Below, piece after piece: positions 19,629 to 28,970 of a DNA stretch of 57,878 nucleotides (positions are counted from its first letter, which is position 1; each line of letters opens with the position of its first letter). The translations under genes were made by a program, and so were the position numbers. This stretch comes from Hydrogenophilales bacterium. Lineage in GTDB: Bacteria > Pseudomonadota > Gammaproteobacteria > Burkholderiales > Thiobacillaceae. Under the pieces are notes generated by a model, which saw only the letters and a list, made by a program, of their open reading frames with translations, was not told the origin of the DNA and made no database searches. The stretch is taken from NCBI GenBank assembly GCA_016195805.1, contig JACPYT010000001.1, forward strand, positions 1-57,878, in the 5' to 3' direction.

Positions 19629-19958
19629 ATGGAAGTTTCTGCAATTTTGCGTGGTACCCGCCTGTCCGCACAGAAAGGCCGCCTGGTTGCTGACCAGATC
19701 CGCGGTCTGCGCGTGGAGAAGGCGCTGAACATTCTGGCCTTCAGCCCGAAAAAAGGCGCAGGCATCATCAAGAAAGTGCTCGAGTCGGCGATCGCCAACG
19801 CAGAGCACAACGAAGGTGCCGACATCGACACCCTGAAGGTCAAGACGATCTATGTCGACCAGGGTTCTGTGCTGAAGCGCTTTACTGCCCGTGCCAAAGG
19901 CCGTGGCAACCGTATTAGCAAACCGACCTGTCACATCACCGTGACGGTTGGCGATTAA
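19629..19958 (+). CDS. rplV: 50S ribosomal protein L22
   Basis: 109 aa from the ATG at 19629 ([20 protein letters not shown]). AGGAG at 19618-19622 is 6 nt from this ATG but only 3 nt from the ATG at 19626, which decides the start. L22 lines the exit tunnel with a beta-hairpin ([20 protein letters not shown]), where erythromycin-resistance changes occur in other species. No such change is evident. Confidence 0.96.
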   Translation: MEVSAILRGTRLSAQKGRLVADQIRGLRVEKALNILAFSPKKGAGIIKKVLESAIANAEHNEGADIDTLKVKTIYVDQGSVLKRFTARAKGRGNRISKPTCHITVTVGD

Positions 19959-19967
19959 GGAAGCGCC

Positions 19968-20672
19968 ATGGGACAAAAAATACATCCGATCGGATTCCGC
20001 CTTGGTGTTCAGCGCATCTGGACGGCCAAGTGGTACGGCTCCAACCGCAATTTCTCCAGCACCCTGCTGGAGGACATCAAGGTTCGCGACTACCTGAAAA
20101 AGAAGCTTGCCCACGCTTCGGTCTCCAAAGTGCTGATCGAGCGTCCGGCGAAGAATGCGCGCATCACGATTTTCAGCGGCCGCCCTGGAGTGGTGATCGG
20201 CAAGAAAGGCGAAGACATCGAAGTGCTGCGCGGGGAGCTGGCGCGCCTGATGTCGGTGCCCGTGCATGTCAATATCGAAGAAGTGCGCAAGCCTGAAACC
20301 GATGCGCAGATCATTGCCGACGGCATCGCCCAGCAACTGGAAAAGCGCGTGATGTTCCGCCGCGCCATGAAGCGTGCGATGCAGAATGCCATGCGTCTGG
20401 GTGCGCAGGGGATCAAGATCATGAGCTCGGGCCGCTTGAACGGCGCCGAAATCGCACGGACCGAATGGTATCGCGAAGGCCGTGTGCCGTTGCATACCCT
20501 GCGTGCCGAGATTGATTACGGCTTTGCCGAAGCGAAAACCACCTACGGCATCATCGGTATCAAGGTGTGGGTCTATAAGGGCGATGCGCTGAACCGTGGC
20601 GAGCAACCTGCGGCCGCTGAACAGGAAAAGCGCGGCAAGAAATCAGGAGTGAAACATGCTGCAGCCAGCTAG
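19968..20672 (+). CDS. rpsC: 30S ribosomal protein S3
   Basis: 234 aa, [15 protein letters not shown]. It has an N-terminal KH domain with [15 protein letters not shown] (about 66-80) and the C-terminal S3 domain. S3 lines the mRNA entry channel and acts in helicase activity with S4 and S5. Its last 17 bases overlap the start of rplP. Confidence 0.98.
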   Translation: MGQKIHPIGFRLGVQRIWTAKWYGSNRNFSSTLLEDIKVRDYLKKKLAHASVSKVLIERPAKNARITIFSGRPGVVIGKKGEDIEVLRGELARLMSVPVHVNIEEVRKPETDAQIIADGIAQQLEKRVMFRRAMKRAMQNAMRLGAQGIKIMSSGRLNGAEIARTEWYREGRVPLHTLRAEIDYGFAEAKTTYGIIGIKVWVYKGDALNRGEQPAAAEQEKRGKKSGVKHAAAS

Positions 20673-21072
20673 AAGAAAATTCCGCAAGGAGCAGAAAGGC
20701 CGTAACACCGGCTTGGCGACTCGCGGCGCGGACGTGAGTTTTGGCGACTTCGGTCTCAAGGCGGTCGGACGCGGTCGTTTGACTGCGCGCCAGATCGAAG
20801 CTGCGCGTCGTGCAATGACCCGCCATATCAAGCGGGGTGGCCGCATCTGGATTCGTATTTTCCCGGACAAGCCGATTTCGCGTAAGCCGGCCGAAGTCCG
20901 TATGGGTAACGGTAAAGGTGCGCCGGAATACTATGTGGCTGAAATCCAGCCGGGCAAGGTGCTGTACGAGATGGACGGCGTGAACGAAACGCTGGCACGC
21001 GAGGCATTTCGCCTGGCAGCGGCCAAGTTGCCGATCGCGACCACCTTCGTGACCCGCATGATCGGGAGCTGA
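20656..21072 (+). CDS. rplP: 50S ribosomal protein L16
   Basis: 138 aa, [17 protein letters not shown], starting inside the end of rpsC (17-nt overlap), a common arrangement. L16 binds between the A site and the central protuberance. The PR-loop [20 protein letters not shown] and the [12 protein letters not shown] motif are normal. Confidence 0.98.
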   Translation: MLQPARRKFRKEQKGRNTGLATRGADVSFGDFGLKAVGRGRLTARQIEAARRAMTRHIKRGGRIWIRIFPDKPISRKPAEVRMGNGKGAPEYYVAEIQPGKVLYEMDGVNETLAREAFRLAAAKLPIATTFVTRMIGS

Positions 21073-21075
21073 ACG

Positions 21076-21270
21076 ATGAATACGAAAGAAATGCGCGGCA
21101 AGAATGCCGCAGAGCTGAAGCAGGAACTGGAGTCGCTGCTGCGCGCCCACTTTGCATTGCGTATGCAGGTGGCCACCCAGCAGTCGACCAAAACCGCTGA
21201 TTTGGGCAAGTTGCGCCGCGATATTGCCCGGGTCAAGACCATAATGCGCGAAAAGGCGGGTCAAGCATGA
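21076..21270 (+). CDS. rpmC: 50S ribosomal protein L29
   Basis: 64 aa, [18 protein letters not shown], a two-helix protein beside L23 at the tunnel exit. The [18 protein letters not shown] helix is conserved. It overlaps rpsQ by 4 nt (ATGA), indicating translational coupling. Confidence 0.97.
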   Translation: MNTKEMRGKNAAELKQELESLLRAHFALRMQVATQQSTKTADLGKLRRDIARVKTIMREKAGQA

Positions 21271-21530
21271 CTGAAGTCAAGAAAATGGTGCGCACGCTGA
21301 CCGGGCGTGTGGTGAGCGACAAGATGAACAAGACGGTCACCGTGCTGGTGGAGCGTCGCGTCAAGCACCCGGTTATTGGCAAGGTGATCCGTCTGTCCAA
21401 GAAATATCATGCCCACGATGAAAACAACGAGTTTCACGAAGGCGACATGGTGCAGATCGAGGAATCACGCAAGCTGTCGCGCACCAAAGCCTGGACGGTC
21501 AGCAAGCTGATCGAGCGCGCGCGCGTATAA
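21267..21530 (+). CDS. rpsQ: 30S ribosomal protein S17
   Basis: 87 aa, OB-fold. It binds the 16S 5' domain, with the signature [20 protein letters not shown] (about 13-32) and [15 protein letters not shown]. It is the last gene of the S10 cluster; a 186-bp gap with its own promoter and hairpins separates it from rplN. Confidence 0.97.
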   Translation: MTEVKKMVRTLTGRVVSDKMNKTVTVLVERRVKHPVIGKVIRLSKKYHAHDENNEFHEGDMVQIEESRKLSRTKAWTVSKLIERARV

Positions 21531-21716
21531 CGCTTGCTAGAAACGAAAAATCCCAGTATAGTGCTGGGTTTTCCGGTTGGTGAGCCGGTTGGTTTTAGTC
21601 CGGTTCGCTGACTCAAGTAATCCTGCTTATAGCGGGATTTTCTCCCGAACGGGATCCAAAACTGGCCGCCGCCGTTCTGAATTAACGGCAGTGTGGATTA
21701 AGTTGGAGGCAATTAA
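21531..21716 (+). promoter_or_regulatory. rpsQ-rplN intergenic region: promoter plus terminator-like hairpins
   Basis: A promoter match TTGCTA (21534-21539), 17 bp, TATAGT (21557-21562) is present. CCCAG (21552-21556)/CTGGG (21564-21568) with TTTT at 21569-21572 makes a short terminator-like hairpin whose loop contains the -10 hexamer. A second stem TCCTGC (21621-21626)/GCGGGA (21632-21637) is followed by TTTT, and a third small one TCCC/GGGA spans 21643-21654. This marks the boundary between the S10 and spc clusters. In E. coli the spc operon is repressed by S8 at the rplE region. Confidence 0.55.
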
Positions 21717-22085
21717 ATGATTCAGATGCAGTCCGTATTGGACGTGGCAGATAACACCGGTGCACGCTCGGTTATGTGCATCAAGGTGCTGGGTGGCAGC
21801 CATCGTCGTTATGCGAGCGTGGGCGACATCATCAAGGTCAGCATCAAGGATGCTGCGCCGCGTGGGCGCGTGAAAAAGGGTGACATCTACAACGCTGTGG
21901 TCGTGCGTACGGCCAAGGGCGTGCGTCGTCCGGATGGCTCGCTCGTGCGCTTCGATGGCAATGCGGCCGTGTTGCTGAACAACAAGCTAGAGCCGATCGG
22001 TACCCGTATCTTTGGGCCGGTCACCCGTGAGTTGCGTACCGAGAAGTTCATGAAGATCGTCTCGCTTGCGCCCGAGGTTCTGTGA
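21717..22085 (+). CDS. rplN: 50S ribosomal protein L14
   Basis: 122 aa, [20 protein letters not shown], first gene of the spc cluster. L14 lies at the subunit interface with L19 and is the binding site of the silencing factor RsfS in other bacteria. The C-terminal [19 protein letters not shown] is conserved. A TTGGAGG ribosome-binding site precedes it. Confidence 0.98.
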   Translation: MIQMQSVLDVADNTGARSVMCIKVLGGSHRRYASVGDIIKVSIKDAAPRGRVKKGDIYNAVVVRTAKGVRRPDGSLVRFDGNAAVLLNNKLEPIGTRIFGPVTRELRTEKFMKIVSLAPEVL

Positions 22086-22094
22086 GAGGGAATC

Positions 22095-22418
22095 ATGGCA
22101 CGTATTCATAAAAGCGATCAGGTGATCGTCCTGGCGGGAAAAGACAAGGGCAAGCGCGGCACCGTGCTGCGCGTGCTGGATGATGGCCATGTGGTCGTCG
22201 AGGGCGTGAATCGGGTCAGGAAGCATCAGAAGCCCAATCCCATGCGTAACATCCAGGGTGGCATTGTCGAGAAAGAGATGCCGATCCAGGCTTCCAATGT
22301 CGCATTGTTCAATGTCGGCACGCAGAAGGCGGATCGCGTGGGTTACAAAGTGCTGGAGGACGGCCGCAAGGTTCGCGTGTACAAGTCCAACGGCGAAATG
22401 GTTGACGCTCAGGGGTGA
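22095..22418 (+). CDS. rplX: 50S ribosomal protein L24
   Basis: 107 aa. It has an N-terminal KOW motif ([20 protein letters not shown], about 6-25) and [13 protein letters not shown]. It is an assembly-initiator protein near the exit tunnel. It is separated by 9 nt from rplN and 2 nt from rplE. Confidence 0.98.
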   Translation: MARIHKSDQVIVLAGKDKGKRGTVLRVLDDGHVVVEGVNRVRKHQKPNPMRNIQGGIVEKEMPIQASNVALFNVGTQKADRVGYKVLEDGRKVRVYKSNGEMVDAQG

Positions 22419-22420
22419 TC

Positions 22421-22960
22421 ATGGCGCGTTTTCAAGAGTTTTATCGTGAGACGGTGGTGCCCAAGCTGGTCGAGCAGTTTGGCTACAAGTCCGTCATGGA
22501 AGTCCCGCGGATCCAGAAGATCACCCTGAACATGGGTGTGGGCGAGGCGGTGGCTGACAAGAAGGTGATGGATCACGCGGTGTCGGACATGCAGAAGATC
22601 GCGGGTCAGAAGCCGGTCGTTACCAAGTCGAAGAAATCGATCGCCGGCTTCAAGATCCGTGAAAACTATCCGGTCGGTTGCATGGTGACGCTGCGTCGCG
22701 CGCAGATGTATGAATTCCTGGATCGTCTGGTTACAGTGGCGATGCCGCGTATCCGTGACTTCCGGGGTATTTCGGGTAAATCCTTCGATGGCCGTGGCAA
22801 CTACAACATGGGCGTCAAGGAGCAGATCATTTTCCCCGAGATCGAGTACGACAAGATCGATGCGTTGCGTGGCATGAACATTACGATCACCACCACCGCC
22901 AAGACTGATGATGAAGCGCGAGCCCTGCTTGCCGCCTTCAGTTTCCCGTTCAAGAATTGA
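22421..22960 (+). CDS. rplE: 50S ribosomal protein L5
   Basis: 179 aa from the ATG at 22421 ([20 protein letters not shown]); two extra codons from an upstream GTG would overlap rplX and are not needed. L5 binds 5S rRNA and contacts P-site tRNA. The signatures [13 protein letters not shown] and [19 protein letters not shown] are present. In E. coli S8 represses translation from the start of this cistron. Confidence 0.97.
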   Translation: MARFQEFYRETVVPKLVEQFGYKSVMEVPRIQKITLNMGVGEAVADKKVMDHAVSDMQKIAGQKPVVTKSKKSIAGFKIRENYPVGCMVTLRRAQMYEFLDRLVTVAMPRIRDFRGISGKSFDGRGNYNMGVKEQIIFPEIEYDKIDALRGMNITITTTAKTDDEARALLAAFSFPFKN

Positions 22961-22967
22961 GGTAGGC

Positions 22968-23273
22968 ATGGCCAAGTTATCCTTGATTAATCGTGAAGAA
23001 AAGCGCGCGCGCATGGTGAAAAAATATGCCGCCAAGCGTGCCGAGCTCAAAGCCGTGATCGCTAGCGTGGCGACCAGCGACGAAGATCGCATGGCGGCAT
23101 ACAAGGCGTTGCAGGAACTGCCGCGTAATGCCAGCCCGGTGCGTCAGCGCAACCGCTGCCAGCTGACTGGACGTCCGCGTGGCGTGTTCAGCAAGTTTGG
23201 CCTGGCGCGCGGCAAGCTGCGTGAATATGCGATGCGGGGCGAGATCCCCGGCATCGTCAAGGCTAGCTGGTAA
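22968..23273 (+). CDS. rpsN: 30S ribosomal protein S14 (zinc-independent type)
   Basis: 101 aa, [20 protein letters not shown]. This is the long form without the CxxC...CxxC zinc knuckle (only one Cys, in [11 protein letters not shown]), as usual for Proteobacteria. It belongs to the head of the 30S subunit. A start at 22968 fits the family; a longer reading into rplE is an open-frame artefact. Confidence 0.97.
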   Translation: MAKLSLINREEKRARMVKKYAAKRAELKAVIASVATSDEDRMAAYKALQELPRNASPVRQRNRCQLTGRPRGVFSKFGLARGKLREYAMRGEIPGIVKASW

Positions 23274-23285
23274 GAGGTAGACGAT

Positions 23286-23681
23286 ATGAGTATGAGTGAT
23301 CCCATCGCGGACATGCTGACCCGCATCCGCAATGCGCAGGCGGTTGAGAAAGCGGCTGTCACGATGCCTTCCTCCAAGGTCAAAGTGGCGATTGCCAAAG
23401 TGCTGAAAGACGAAGGCTATATTGAAGATTTCGCCATTCGTGGCGAGGCCGGTAAACCCGAGCTCGAATTGCAGCTTAAGTATTATGCCGGTCGCCCGGT
23501 CATCGAGCGTATCGAGCGTGTCAGCAAGCCTGGCTTGCGCATCTACAAGGGTGCCGAGGAGCTGCCGCGTGTCATGAATGGTCTGGGTGTTGCGATCGTC
23601 TCCACATCGAGCGGCGTGATGACTGACCGCCATGCGCGCGCCAAGGGCGTGGGTGGTGAAGTCCTGTGCGTGGTTGCGTAA
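23286..23681 (+). CDS. rpsH: 30S ribosomal protein S8
   Basis: 131 aa, [18 protein letters not shown], the start matching the E. coli MSMQDP type; AGAGG lies 8 nt upstream. It binds the central domain of 16S rRNA and in E. coli is the translational repressor of the spc operon. The C-terminal [13 protein letters not shown] signature is present. Confidence 0.97.
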   Translation: MSMSDPIADMLTRIRNAQAVEKAAVTMPSSKVKVAIAKVLKDEGYIEDFAIRGEAGKPELELQLKYYAGRPVIERIERVSKPGLRIYKGAEELPRVMNGLGVAIVSTSSGVMTDRHARAKGVGGEVLCVVA

Positions 23682-23693
23682 GAGGGAGCGGAT

Positions 23694-24224
23694 ATGTCAC
23701 GTGTAGCCAATAATCCTATTACGTTGCCGAAGGGTGTCGAAGTCACGCTGGGTAACGCCATTTCCGTCAAGGGCCCGCTGGGTGCCATGAATCAGGCGAT
23801 GTCGTCCGATGTGACGGTTGCGCTGAACGATGGCGTGCTCACCTTTGCGCCCGTCGGTGCCGGCATTCAGGCGAACGCCATGGCGGGAACCCTGCGTGCG
23901 CTGGTGAACAACATGGTGCAGGGTGTCACCAAGGGCTTCGAGAAGAAGTTGACGCTGGTTGGCGTCGGTTATCGCGCTCAGGCCCAGGGCGACGCGCTCA
24001 ATCTGACGCTTGGTTTCTCGCACCCTGTCGTGCACAAGATGCACGCCGGGATCAAGGTTGAAACCCCGACGCAGACTGAAATTGTGATCAAGGGTATCGA
24101 TCGCCAGGCTGTTGGGCAGGTAGCCGCCGATGTGCGCGCATACCGTCCGCCGGAGCCCTACAAGGGCAAGGGCGTGCGCTATAGCGACGAAGTGGTTATC
24201 AAGAAAGAGACCAAGAAGAAGTAA
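23694..24224 (+). CDS. rplF: 50S ribosomal protein L6
   Basis: 176 aa, [17 protein letters not shown]. It has two repeated L6 folds and the C-terminal signature [14 protein letters not shown]. It lies close to the sarcin-ricin loop and the factor-binding site, where aminoglycoside-tolerance changes arise in other species. Confidence 0.98.
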   Translation: MSRVANNPITLPKGVEVTLGNAISVKGPLGAMNQAMSSDVTVALNDGVLTFAPVGAGIQANAMAGTLRALVNNMVQGVTKGFEKKLTLVGVGYRAQAQGDALNLTLGFSHPVVHKMHAGIKVETPTQTEIVIKGIDRQAVGQVAADVRAYRPPEPYKGKGVRYSDEVVIKKETKKK

Positions 24225-24240
24225 GGCTTAAGGACAGATA

Positions 24241-24594
24241 ATGAACACCAAGCAATCACGGATTCGCAGAGCGCGCAAAACCCGCGCCAAAATCGCGGCC
24301 GTCAAGGCGATTCGCCTGGCAATTCACCGCACCAACAGCCATATCTACGCCCAGATCATTTCGGCGGATGGCGGCACGGTCATGACCAGCGCATCCTCGA
24401 ACGACAAGGAGCTGCGCGCTCAGCTGGCCAACGGTGGAAACGTGGCCGCCGCGGCGGCTGTGGGCAAGCGCCTGGCCGAGAAGGCCAAGGGCTTGGGCAT
24501 TGAAAAAGTGGCTTTTGACCGAGCTGGCTTCAAGTTTCACGGGCGTGTGAAAGCCCTGGCTGAAGCGGCCCGCGAAGGCGGTTTGGCATTTTAA
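24241..24594 (+). CDS. rplR: 50S ribosomal protein L18
   Basis: 117 aa, [20 protein letters not shown]. Together with L5 it binds 5S rRNA and builds the central protuberance. The [11 protein letters not shown] and [20 protein letters not shown] motifs are typical. Confidence 0.98.
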   Translation: MNTKQSRIRRARKTRAKIAAVKAIRLAIHRTNSHIYAQIISADGGTVMTSASSNDKELRAQLANGGNVAAAAAVGKRLAEKAKGLGIEKVAFDRAGFKFHGRVKALAEAAREGGLAF

Positions 24595-24609
24595 CGAGGC
24601 AGAATCAAG

Positions 24610-25125
24610 ATGGCCCGTACAGCACCTACGAGTAACGAAGAGCGCGGCGACGGCTTGCGCGAGAAGATGATTTCGGTCAACCGTGTCACCAAAGTGGTGA
24701 AGGGCGGCCGGATCATGGGATTTGCCGCGCTGACCGTGGTTGGCGATGGCGATGGCGGTATCGGCATGGGCAAGGGCAAGTCCCGCGAAGTGCCGGTTGC
24801 CGTGCAGAAGGCAATGGAAGAAGCCCGCCGCAAGCTGGTCAAGATCAGCCTGAAGAACGGCACCTTCCACCATACGGTGGTGGGCCAGCATGGCGCTTCG
24901 CGCGTGCTGATCCAGCCCGCGTCCGAAGGTACCGGCATTATTGCCGGTGGTGCGATGCGTGCCGTGTTCGAGGTCATGGGCGTGCAGAACGTGCTGGCCA
25001 AGTGCCTTGGTTCGACCAACCCTTATAACGTCGTCCGCGCAACGATCGACGGCCTGATGAAAATGTCCACGCCGTCCGAGATCGCGGCCAAGCGCGGCAA
25101 GTCTGTCGAAGACATCACGGGGTAA
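24610..25125 (+). CDS. rpsE: 30S ribosomal protein S5
   Basis: 171 aa. It has an N-terminal dsRNA-binding-like domain with [19 protein letters not shown] (about 21-39), the region of spectinomycin-resistance changes in other species, which looks wild type. The C-terminal domain has [18 protein letters not shown]. It acts in accuracy and mRNA unwinding with S3 and S4. Confidence 0.98.
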   Translation: MARTAPTSNEERGDGLREKMISVNRVTKVVKGGRIMGFAALTVVGDGDGGIGMGKGKSREVPVAVQKAMEEARRKLVKISLKNGTFHHTVVGQHGASRVLIQPASEGTGIIAGGAMRAVFEVMGVQNVLAKCLGSTNPYNVVRATIDGLMKMSTPSEIAAKRGKSVEDITG

Positions 25126-25128
25126 GTC

Positions 25129-25314
25129 ATGAGCGAGCAGAAAAAAATCAAGGTGACGCTGATTAAGAGCCTGATTGGCACGAAGGCGCCGCATCGCGCC
25201 TGCGTGCGCGGCCTGGGTCTGCGTCGGATGCACCATACGGTTGAGGTGCTGGATACGCCGGAAAACCGCGGGATGATTACCAAGGTTGCCTATCTGGTGA
25301 AGTGCGAGGCTTAA
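25129..25314 (+). CDS. rpmD: 50S ribosomal protein L30
   Basis: 61 aa, with [19 protein letters not shown] and [18 protein letters not shown]. It is a small 5S-region protein always found between rpsE and rplO. The stop codon is immediately followed by the rplO ATG. Confidence 0.97.
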   Translation: MSEQKKIKVTLIKSLIGTKAPHRACVRGLGLRRMHHTVEVLDTPENRGMITKVAYLVKCEA

Positions 25315-25749
25315 ATGGAACTGAACAACATTAAACCGGCTGACGGCGCCAAGAAAGACAAGCGTCGCGTGGGGCGTGGCATCGGATCGGGCCTTGGCAA
25401 GACCGCGGGGCGTGGTCACAAGGGCCAGAAATCTCGTGCAGGTGGCTTCCATAAGGTTGGCTTCGAGGGCGGCCAGATGCCGATGCATCGTCGCCTGCCG
25501 AAGCGCGGCTTCGTTTCGCTGACCAAGACGGATACTGCGCGTGTGCGTTTGTATGAACTGGCGGCGGTCGGGGTCGATGAGATCGATTTGCTGGTGCTGA
25601 AGCAGGCAGGCATCGTTAGCGCCGCAGCCAAGGCCGCCAGGGTCTATCTGGCTGGCGAAATCGGCAAGGCGGTCAAGCTGAGCGGTATTGCGGTGACCAA
25701 GGGTGCCCGCGCTGCGATCGAAGCCGCTGGCGGCAGCGTCGCCGAATAA
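25315..25749 (+). CDS. rplO: 50S ribosomal protein L15
   Basis: 144 aa. The Gly-rich N-terminal extension [20 protein letters not shown] (about 16-35) penetrates 23S rRNA, and [20 protein letters not shown] follows. It is a late-assembly protein. The start abuts the rpmD stop. Confidence 0.98.
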   Translation: MELNNIKPADGAKKDKRRVGRGIGSGLGKTAGRGHKGQKSRAGGFHKVGFEGGQMPMHRRLPKRGFVSLTKTDTARVRLYELAAVGVDEIDLLVLKQAGIVSAAAKAARVYLAGEIGKAVKLSGIAVTKGARAAIEAAGGSVAE

Positions 25750-25767
25750 GTCAGCGAGGAATCCGCT

Positions 25768-27081
25768 TTGGCCACGCCCAAAACCGGCTTGAACAAATAC
25801 GGCGACCTCAAGCGTCGCCTGCTGTTTTTGCTAGGCGCCCTGATCGTTTACCGGATTGGCACCTTTATCCCGGTGCCGGGTATCGATCCGCTCGTGCTCG
25901 ACCAGGTATTCAAGTCGCAGCAAAGCGGCATCCTGGGCATGTTCAACATGTTCTCGGGTGGCGCGCTGTCGCGCTTCAGCGTATTCGCCCTAGGCATCAT
26001 GCCGTATATTTCGGCGTCGATCATTGTCCAGATGTTGACGACCGTGTCGCCCCAGCTGGAAGCCTTGAAAAAGGAGGGCGAAGCCGGGCGTCGCAAGATT
26101 ACGCAATATACCCGCTACGGGACCCTGTTTCTGGCGGTGTTTCAGGCGCTGGGCATTGCCATTGCGCTCGAATCGCAAGCCGGGCTCGTGCTCGATCCGG
26201 GCCTGGCGTTCCGTATGATCACCGTGGTTACGCTGACGGCGGGCACGCTTTTCCTGATGTGGCTGGGCGAGCAGGTTACCGAACGTGGCCTGGGCAACGG
26301 CATCTCGATCATCATTTTCGCAGGTATTGCCGCGGGATTGCCGCATGCGATCGGCGGCACGCTGGAATTGACACGTACCGGGGCGTTTTCGATCCCGCTT
26401 GTGTTGATGCTGTTTGTGGCAGTACTGCTGGTGACTGCGCTGGTGGTGTTTGTCGAGCGCGGGCAGCGCAAGATCCTGGTGAATTACGCCAAGCGCCAGG
26501 TTGGCAAGATGGTGGTGGGCGGTCAGAGTTCTCATCTTCCGCTGAAGCTGAACATGGCCGGGGTGATCCCGCCGATTTTTGCTTCCAGCATCATCCTGTT
26601 TCCGGCTACGCTGGCGGGCTGGTTCGGAAGTGGCGAGAGCATGGGCTGGCTGAAGGATATCGGCGCCACCCTGGCTCCCGGCCAGCCGGTATATGTGTTG
26701 CTGTATGCGCTGGCGATTGTCTTTTTCTGTTTTTTCTATACGGCCCTTGTGTTCAATTCCAAGGAAACGGCAGACAACCTGAAAAAGAGCGGGGCATTCG
26801 TTCCGGGTATCCGGCCGGGTGATCAGACCGCGCGCTACATCGACAAGATCCTGACCCGTCTGACCTTGGTGGGAGCGATCTACATCACCCTGGTGTGTTT
26901 GCTGCCCGAGTTTCTGATTTTGAAATGGAATGTTCCGTTCCACTTTGGCGGAACGTCCCTGCTGATTATCGTGGTGGTGACCATGGATTTCATGGCCCAG
27001 GTTCAGGCATATGTGATGTCGCACCAGTATGAAGGCTTGCTTAAAAAGGCCAATTTCAAGAACAGCTTGGCGGGGCGCTGA
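25768..27081 (+). CDS. secY: Preprotein translocase subunit SecY
   Basis: 437 aa, ten predicted transmembrane helices. It is the channel of the Sec export machinery and partner of SecE (325-672). It starts at TTG ([17 protein letters not shown]) with GCGAGGA upstream. The plug region follows TM1 ([20 protein letters not shown]), and the cytosolic loops for SecA and ribosome contact include [18 protein letters not shown] and [17 protein letters not shown]. Confidence 0.98.
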   Translation: MATPKTGLNKYGDLKRRLLFLLGALIVYRIGTFIPVPGIDPLVLDQVFKSQQSGILGMFNMFSGGALSRFSVFALGIMPYISASIIVQMLTTVSPQLEALKKEGEAGRRKITQYTRYGTLFLAVFQALGIAIALESQAGLVLDPGLAFRMITVVTLTAGTLFLMWLGEQVTERGLGNGISIIIFAGIAAGLPHAIGGTLELTRTGAFSIPLVLMLFVAVLLVTALVVFVERGQRKILVNYAKRQVGKMVVGGQSSHLPLKLNMAGVIPPIFASSIILFPATLAGWFGSGESMGWLKDIGATLAPGQPVYVLLYALAIVFFCFFYTALVFNSKETADNLKKSGAFVPGIRPGDQTARYIDKILTRLTLVGAIYITLVCLLPEFLILKWNVPFHFGGTSLLIIVVVTMDFMAQVQAYVMSHQYEGLLKKANFKNSLAGR

Positions 27082-27299
27082 TGTCTAAGGAAGATGTCAT
27101 TCAGATGCAGGGTGAAGTGATCGAGAACCTGCCGAACGCCACCTTTCGTGTCAAGCTGGAAAACGGTCATGTGTTGTTGGGTCATATCTCCGGGAAGATG
27201 CGTATGCATTACATCCGCATTCTTCCCGGCGACAAGGTGACGGTAGAACTCACCCCGTACGATTTGACCAAGGGCCGGATCGTATTCCGGGCCAAATGA
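27081..27299 (+). CDS. infA: Translation initiation factor IF-1
   Basis: 72 aa OB-fold protein that blocks the A site during initiation ([38 protein letters not shown]). The ATG overlaps the secY stop by one base. Location between secY and rpmJ is typical of Betaproteobacteria. Confidence 0.98.
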   Translation: MSKEDVIQMQGEVIENLPNATFRVKLENGHVLLGHISGKMRMHYIRILPGDKVTVELTPYDLTKGRIVFRAK

Positions 27300-27342
27300 T
27301 TTTTAACCGGTAGTAGTTGCCGGTGTGTGAATGGAGAAAACC

Positions 27343-27456
27343 ATGAGAGTGCAGGCTTCAGTCAAGAAAATGTGCCGTAAATGCAAGGTTGTGCGCCGCA
27401 AGGGCGTTGTGCGCGTGATCTGTGACGACCCGCGCCACAAGCAGCGCCAGGGTTGA
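27343..27456 (+). CDS. rpmJ: 50S ribosomal protein L36
   Basis: 37 aa: [20 protein letters not shown] followed by [17 protein letters not shown]. It is a zinc-ribbon form with C11, C14, C27 and H32, the C+ type that zinc-limited bacteria can replace with a paralogue. The ATG at 27343 has GGAG upstream. It closes the spc cluster. Confidence 0.96.
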   Translation: MRVQASVKKMCRKCKVVRRKGVVRVICDDPRHKQRQG

Positions 27457-27477
27457 TGTTGGCAAGTTTGAATCCGA

Positions 27478-27509
27478 GTCAACCTAAAAGTGGGTTGACG
27501 TGTTATAAT
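27478..27509 (+). promoter_or_regulatory. Extended -10 promoter with upstream dyad before rpsM (alpha cluster)
   Basis: TGTTATAAT (27501-27509) is a perfect extended -10 element, 29 nt before the rpsM ATG. No good -35 hexamer is present at the right distance. That place is taken by a perfect 7-bp inverted repeat, GTCAACC (27478-27484) and GGTTGAC (27493-27499), ending two bases before the TG. The dyad may be a hairpin ending the spc transcript or a repressor/activator site. A short leader restricts room for S4-type translational control. Confidence 0.6.
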
Positions 27510-27537
27510 TTTTTGTTTTGCGTTCGGAGCTCTGCGA

Positions 27538-27894
27538 ATGGCTCGTATTGCTGGGGTTAATATCCCGAATCATCAACACGCGGTTATTGCGTTGACCGCC
27601 ATTTACGGCATCGGCCGGACCACGTCCGGGAAGATTTGCGACGCGACTGGCATTGCCCGGACGTCGAAGGTCAAGGACCTGTCCGAGGCCGAAATGGAGC
27701 GTTTGCGTGAGGGCGTGGCCAAGTTCACGGTCGAGGGTGACCTGCGTCGTGAAATCACCATGAACATCAAGCGCTTGATGGATCTTGGCTGCTACCGCGG
27801 CTTCCGTCATCGCAAGGGCCTGCCGGTTCGCGGTCAGCGCACCCGTACCAATGCGCGTACCCGCAAGGGCCCGCGCAAGGCCATCAAAAAGTAA
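27538..27894 (+). CDS. rpsM: 30S ribosomal protein S13
   Basis: 118 aa, [20 protein letters not shown], the same length as E. coli S13. It forms a head-to-50S bridge and contacts P-site tRNA through its C-terminal tail ([20 protein letters not shown]). It is the first gene of the alpha cluster. Confidence 0.98.
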   Translation: MARIAGVNIPNHQHAVIALTAIYGIGRTTSGKICDATGIARTSKVKDLSEAEMERLREGVAKFTVEGDLRREITMNIKRLMDLGCYRGFRHRKGLPVRGQRTRTNARTRKGPRKAIKK

Positions 27895-27903
27895 AGGTTA
27901 ATC

Positions 27904-28296
27904 ATGGCTACTAAAACAGCAGCGCGTGTACGCAAAAAGGTTAAAAAGAATGTCGCGGAAGGCATCGCGCACATTCACGCCTCGTTCAACAACACCATCG
28001 TGACCATCACCGATCGCCAGGGCAACGCCCTGTCGTGGGCTACCGCCGGTGGCGCAGGCTTCAAGGGCTCGCGCAAATCGACGCCGTTTGCGGCGCAGGT
28101 GGCGGCTGAAAACGCCGGCAAGATGGCGCAGGAATACGGCGTCAAGAACCTGGAAGTGCGCATCAAGGGCCCGGGCCCGGGTCGCGAATCCACGGTGCGT
28201 GCGCTGAATGCGTTGGGTTTCAAGATCGTTGCGATCTCGGATGTGACCCCGATCCCGCATAACGGTTGCCGTCCCTCCAAAAAGCGTCGTATCTAA
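27904..28296 (+). CDS. rpsK: 30S ribosomal protein S11
   Basis: 130 aa, with [20 protein letters not shown] and the C-terminal signature [18 protein letters not shown]. It sits on the platform beside the mRNA exit. It is 9 nt downstream of rpsM and 15 nt upstream of rpsD. Confidence 0.98.
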   Translation: MATKTAARVRKKVKKNVAEGIAHIHASFNNTIVTITDRQGNALSWATAGGAGFKGSRKSTPFAAQVAAENAGKMAQEYGVKNLEVRIKGPGPGRESTVRALNALGFKIVAISDVTPIPHNGCRPSKKRRI

Positions 28297-28311
28297 TTAC
28301 CAGGGAAAATC

Positions 28312-28941
28312 ATGGCTCGTAATCTTGATCCCAAATGCCGCCAGTGCCGTCGTGAGGGCGAAAAGCTCTTCCTGAAAGGCGAGAAGTGTTTCACCGACAA
28401 ATGCGCGATTGAGCGCCGTGCCTACGCCCCCGGCCAGCATGGCCAGAAGAGCGGTGCGCGTCTGTCCGGTTATGGTGTGCAGTTGCGTGAGAAACAAAAA
28501 ATCCGTCGCATTTACGGCGTGCTGGAAGGCCAGTTCCGTCTGACTTACAAGCGTGCGGAAAGCCGCAAGGGCGTGACCGGCGAAAACCTGTTGTCGCTGC
28601 TCGAATCGCGTCTGGATTCGGTGTGCTACCGCATGGGCTTTGGTGCATCGCGCACCGAGGCGCGCCAGGTGGTTCGCCACAACGGCATCACCGTGAACGG
28701 TCGCCGAGTCAACATCCCGTCGTACCAAGTGCGCGCAGGTGATGTGGTCGAAGTAGTGGACAAGGCGAAAGCCCATCTGCGCATCAAGGCGGCCGCCGAG
28801 GCGACCGCGGCACGCGGCTATCCCGAGTGGGTCGAGGTCGATGCCAAGGCGCTCAAGGGCACCTACAAAACGGCACCGCAACGTTCGGAACTGCCGTCGA
28901 CCATCAACGAGTCGCTGGTCGTCGAGTTGTACTCCAAATAA
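28312..28941 (+). CDS. rpsD: 30S ribosomal protein S4 (four-cysteine form)
   Basis: 209 aa 16S 5'-domain assembly initiator. In E. coli it also represses the alpha operon. The N-terminus carries C9, C12, C26 and C31 ([10 protein letters not shown]...GEKCFTDKC), a C-x2-C-x13-C-x4-C pattern able to bind zinc that E. coli S4 lacks. The S4 RNA-binding domain ([20 protein letters not shown], about 98-117) and C-terminus [10 protein letters not shown] are standard. The cysteine-rich form is recalled from Nitrosomonadales-type Betaproteobacteria. Confidence 0.97.
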   Translation: MARNLDPKCRQCRREGEKLFLKGEKCFTDKCAIERRAYAPGQHGQKSGARLSGYGVQLREKQKIRRIYGVLEGQFRLTYKRAESRKGVTGENLLSLLESRLDSVCYRMGFGASRTEARQVVRHNGITVNGRRVNIPSYQVRAGDVVEVVDKAKAHLRIKAAAEATAARGYPEWVEVDAKALKGTYKTAPQRSELPSTINESLVVELYSK

Positions 28942-28970
28942 GCTGAGACGGTCTTAAGGAAACGCACTTT

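Noticed and set aside
27495..27509. TTGACG plus TATAAT before rpsM as an ordinary promoter
   Set aside because: Only 3 bp separate the two hexamers, so they cannot be a -35/-10 pair. The extended -10 reading is used instead.
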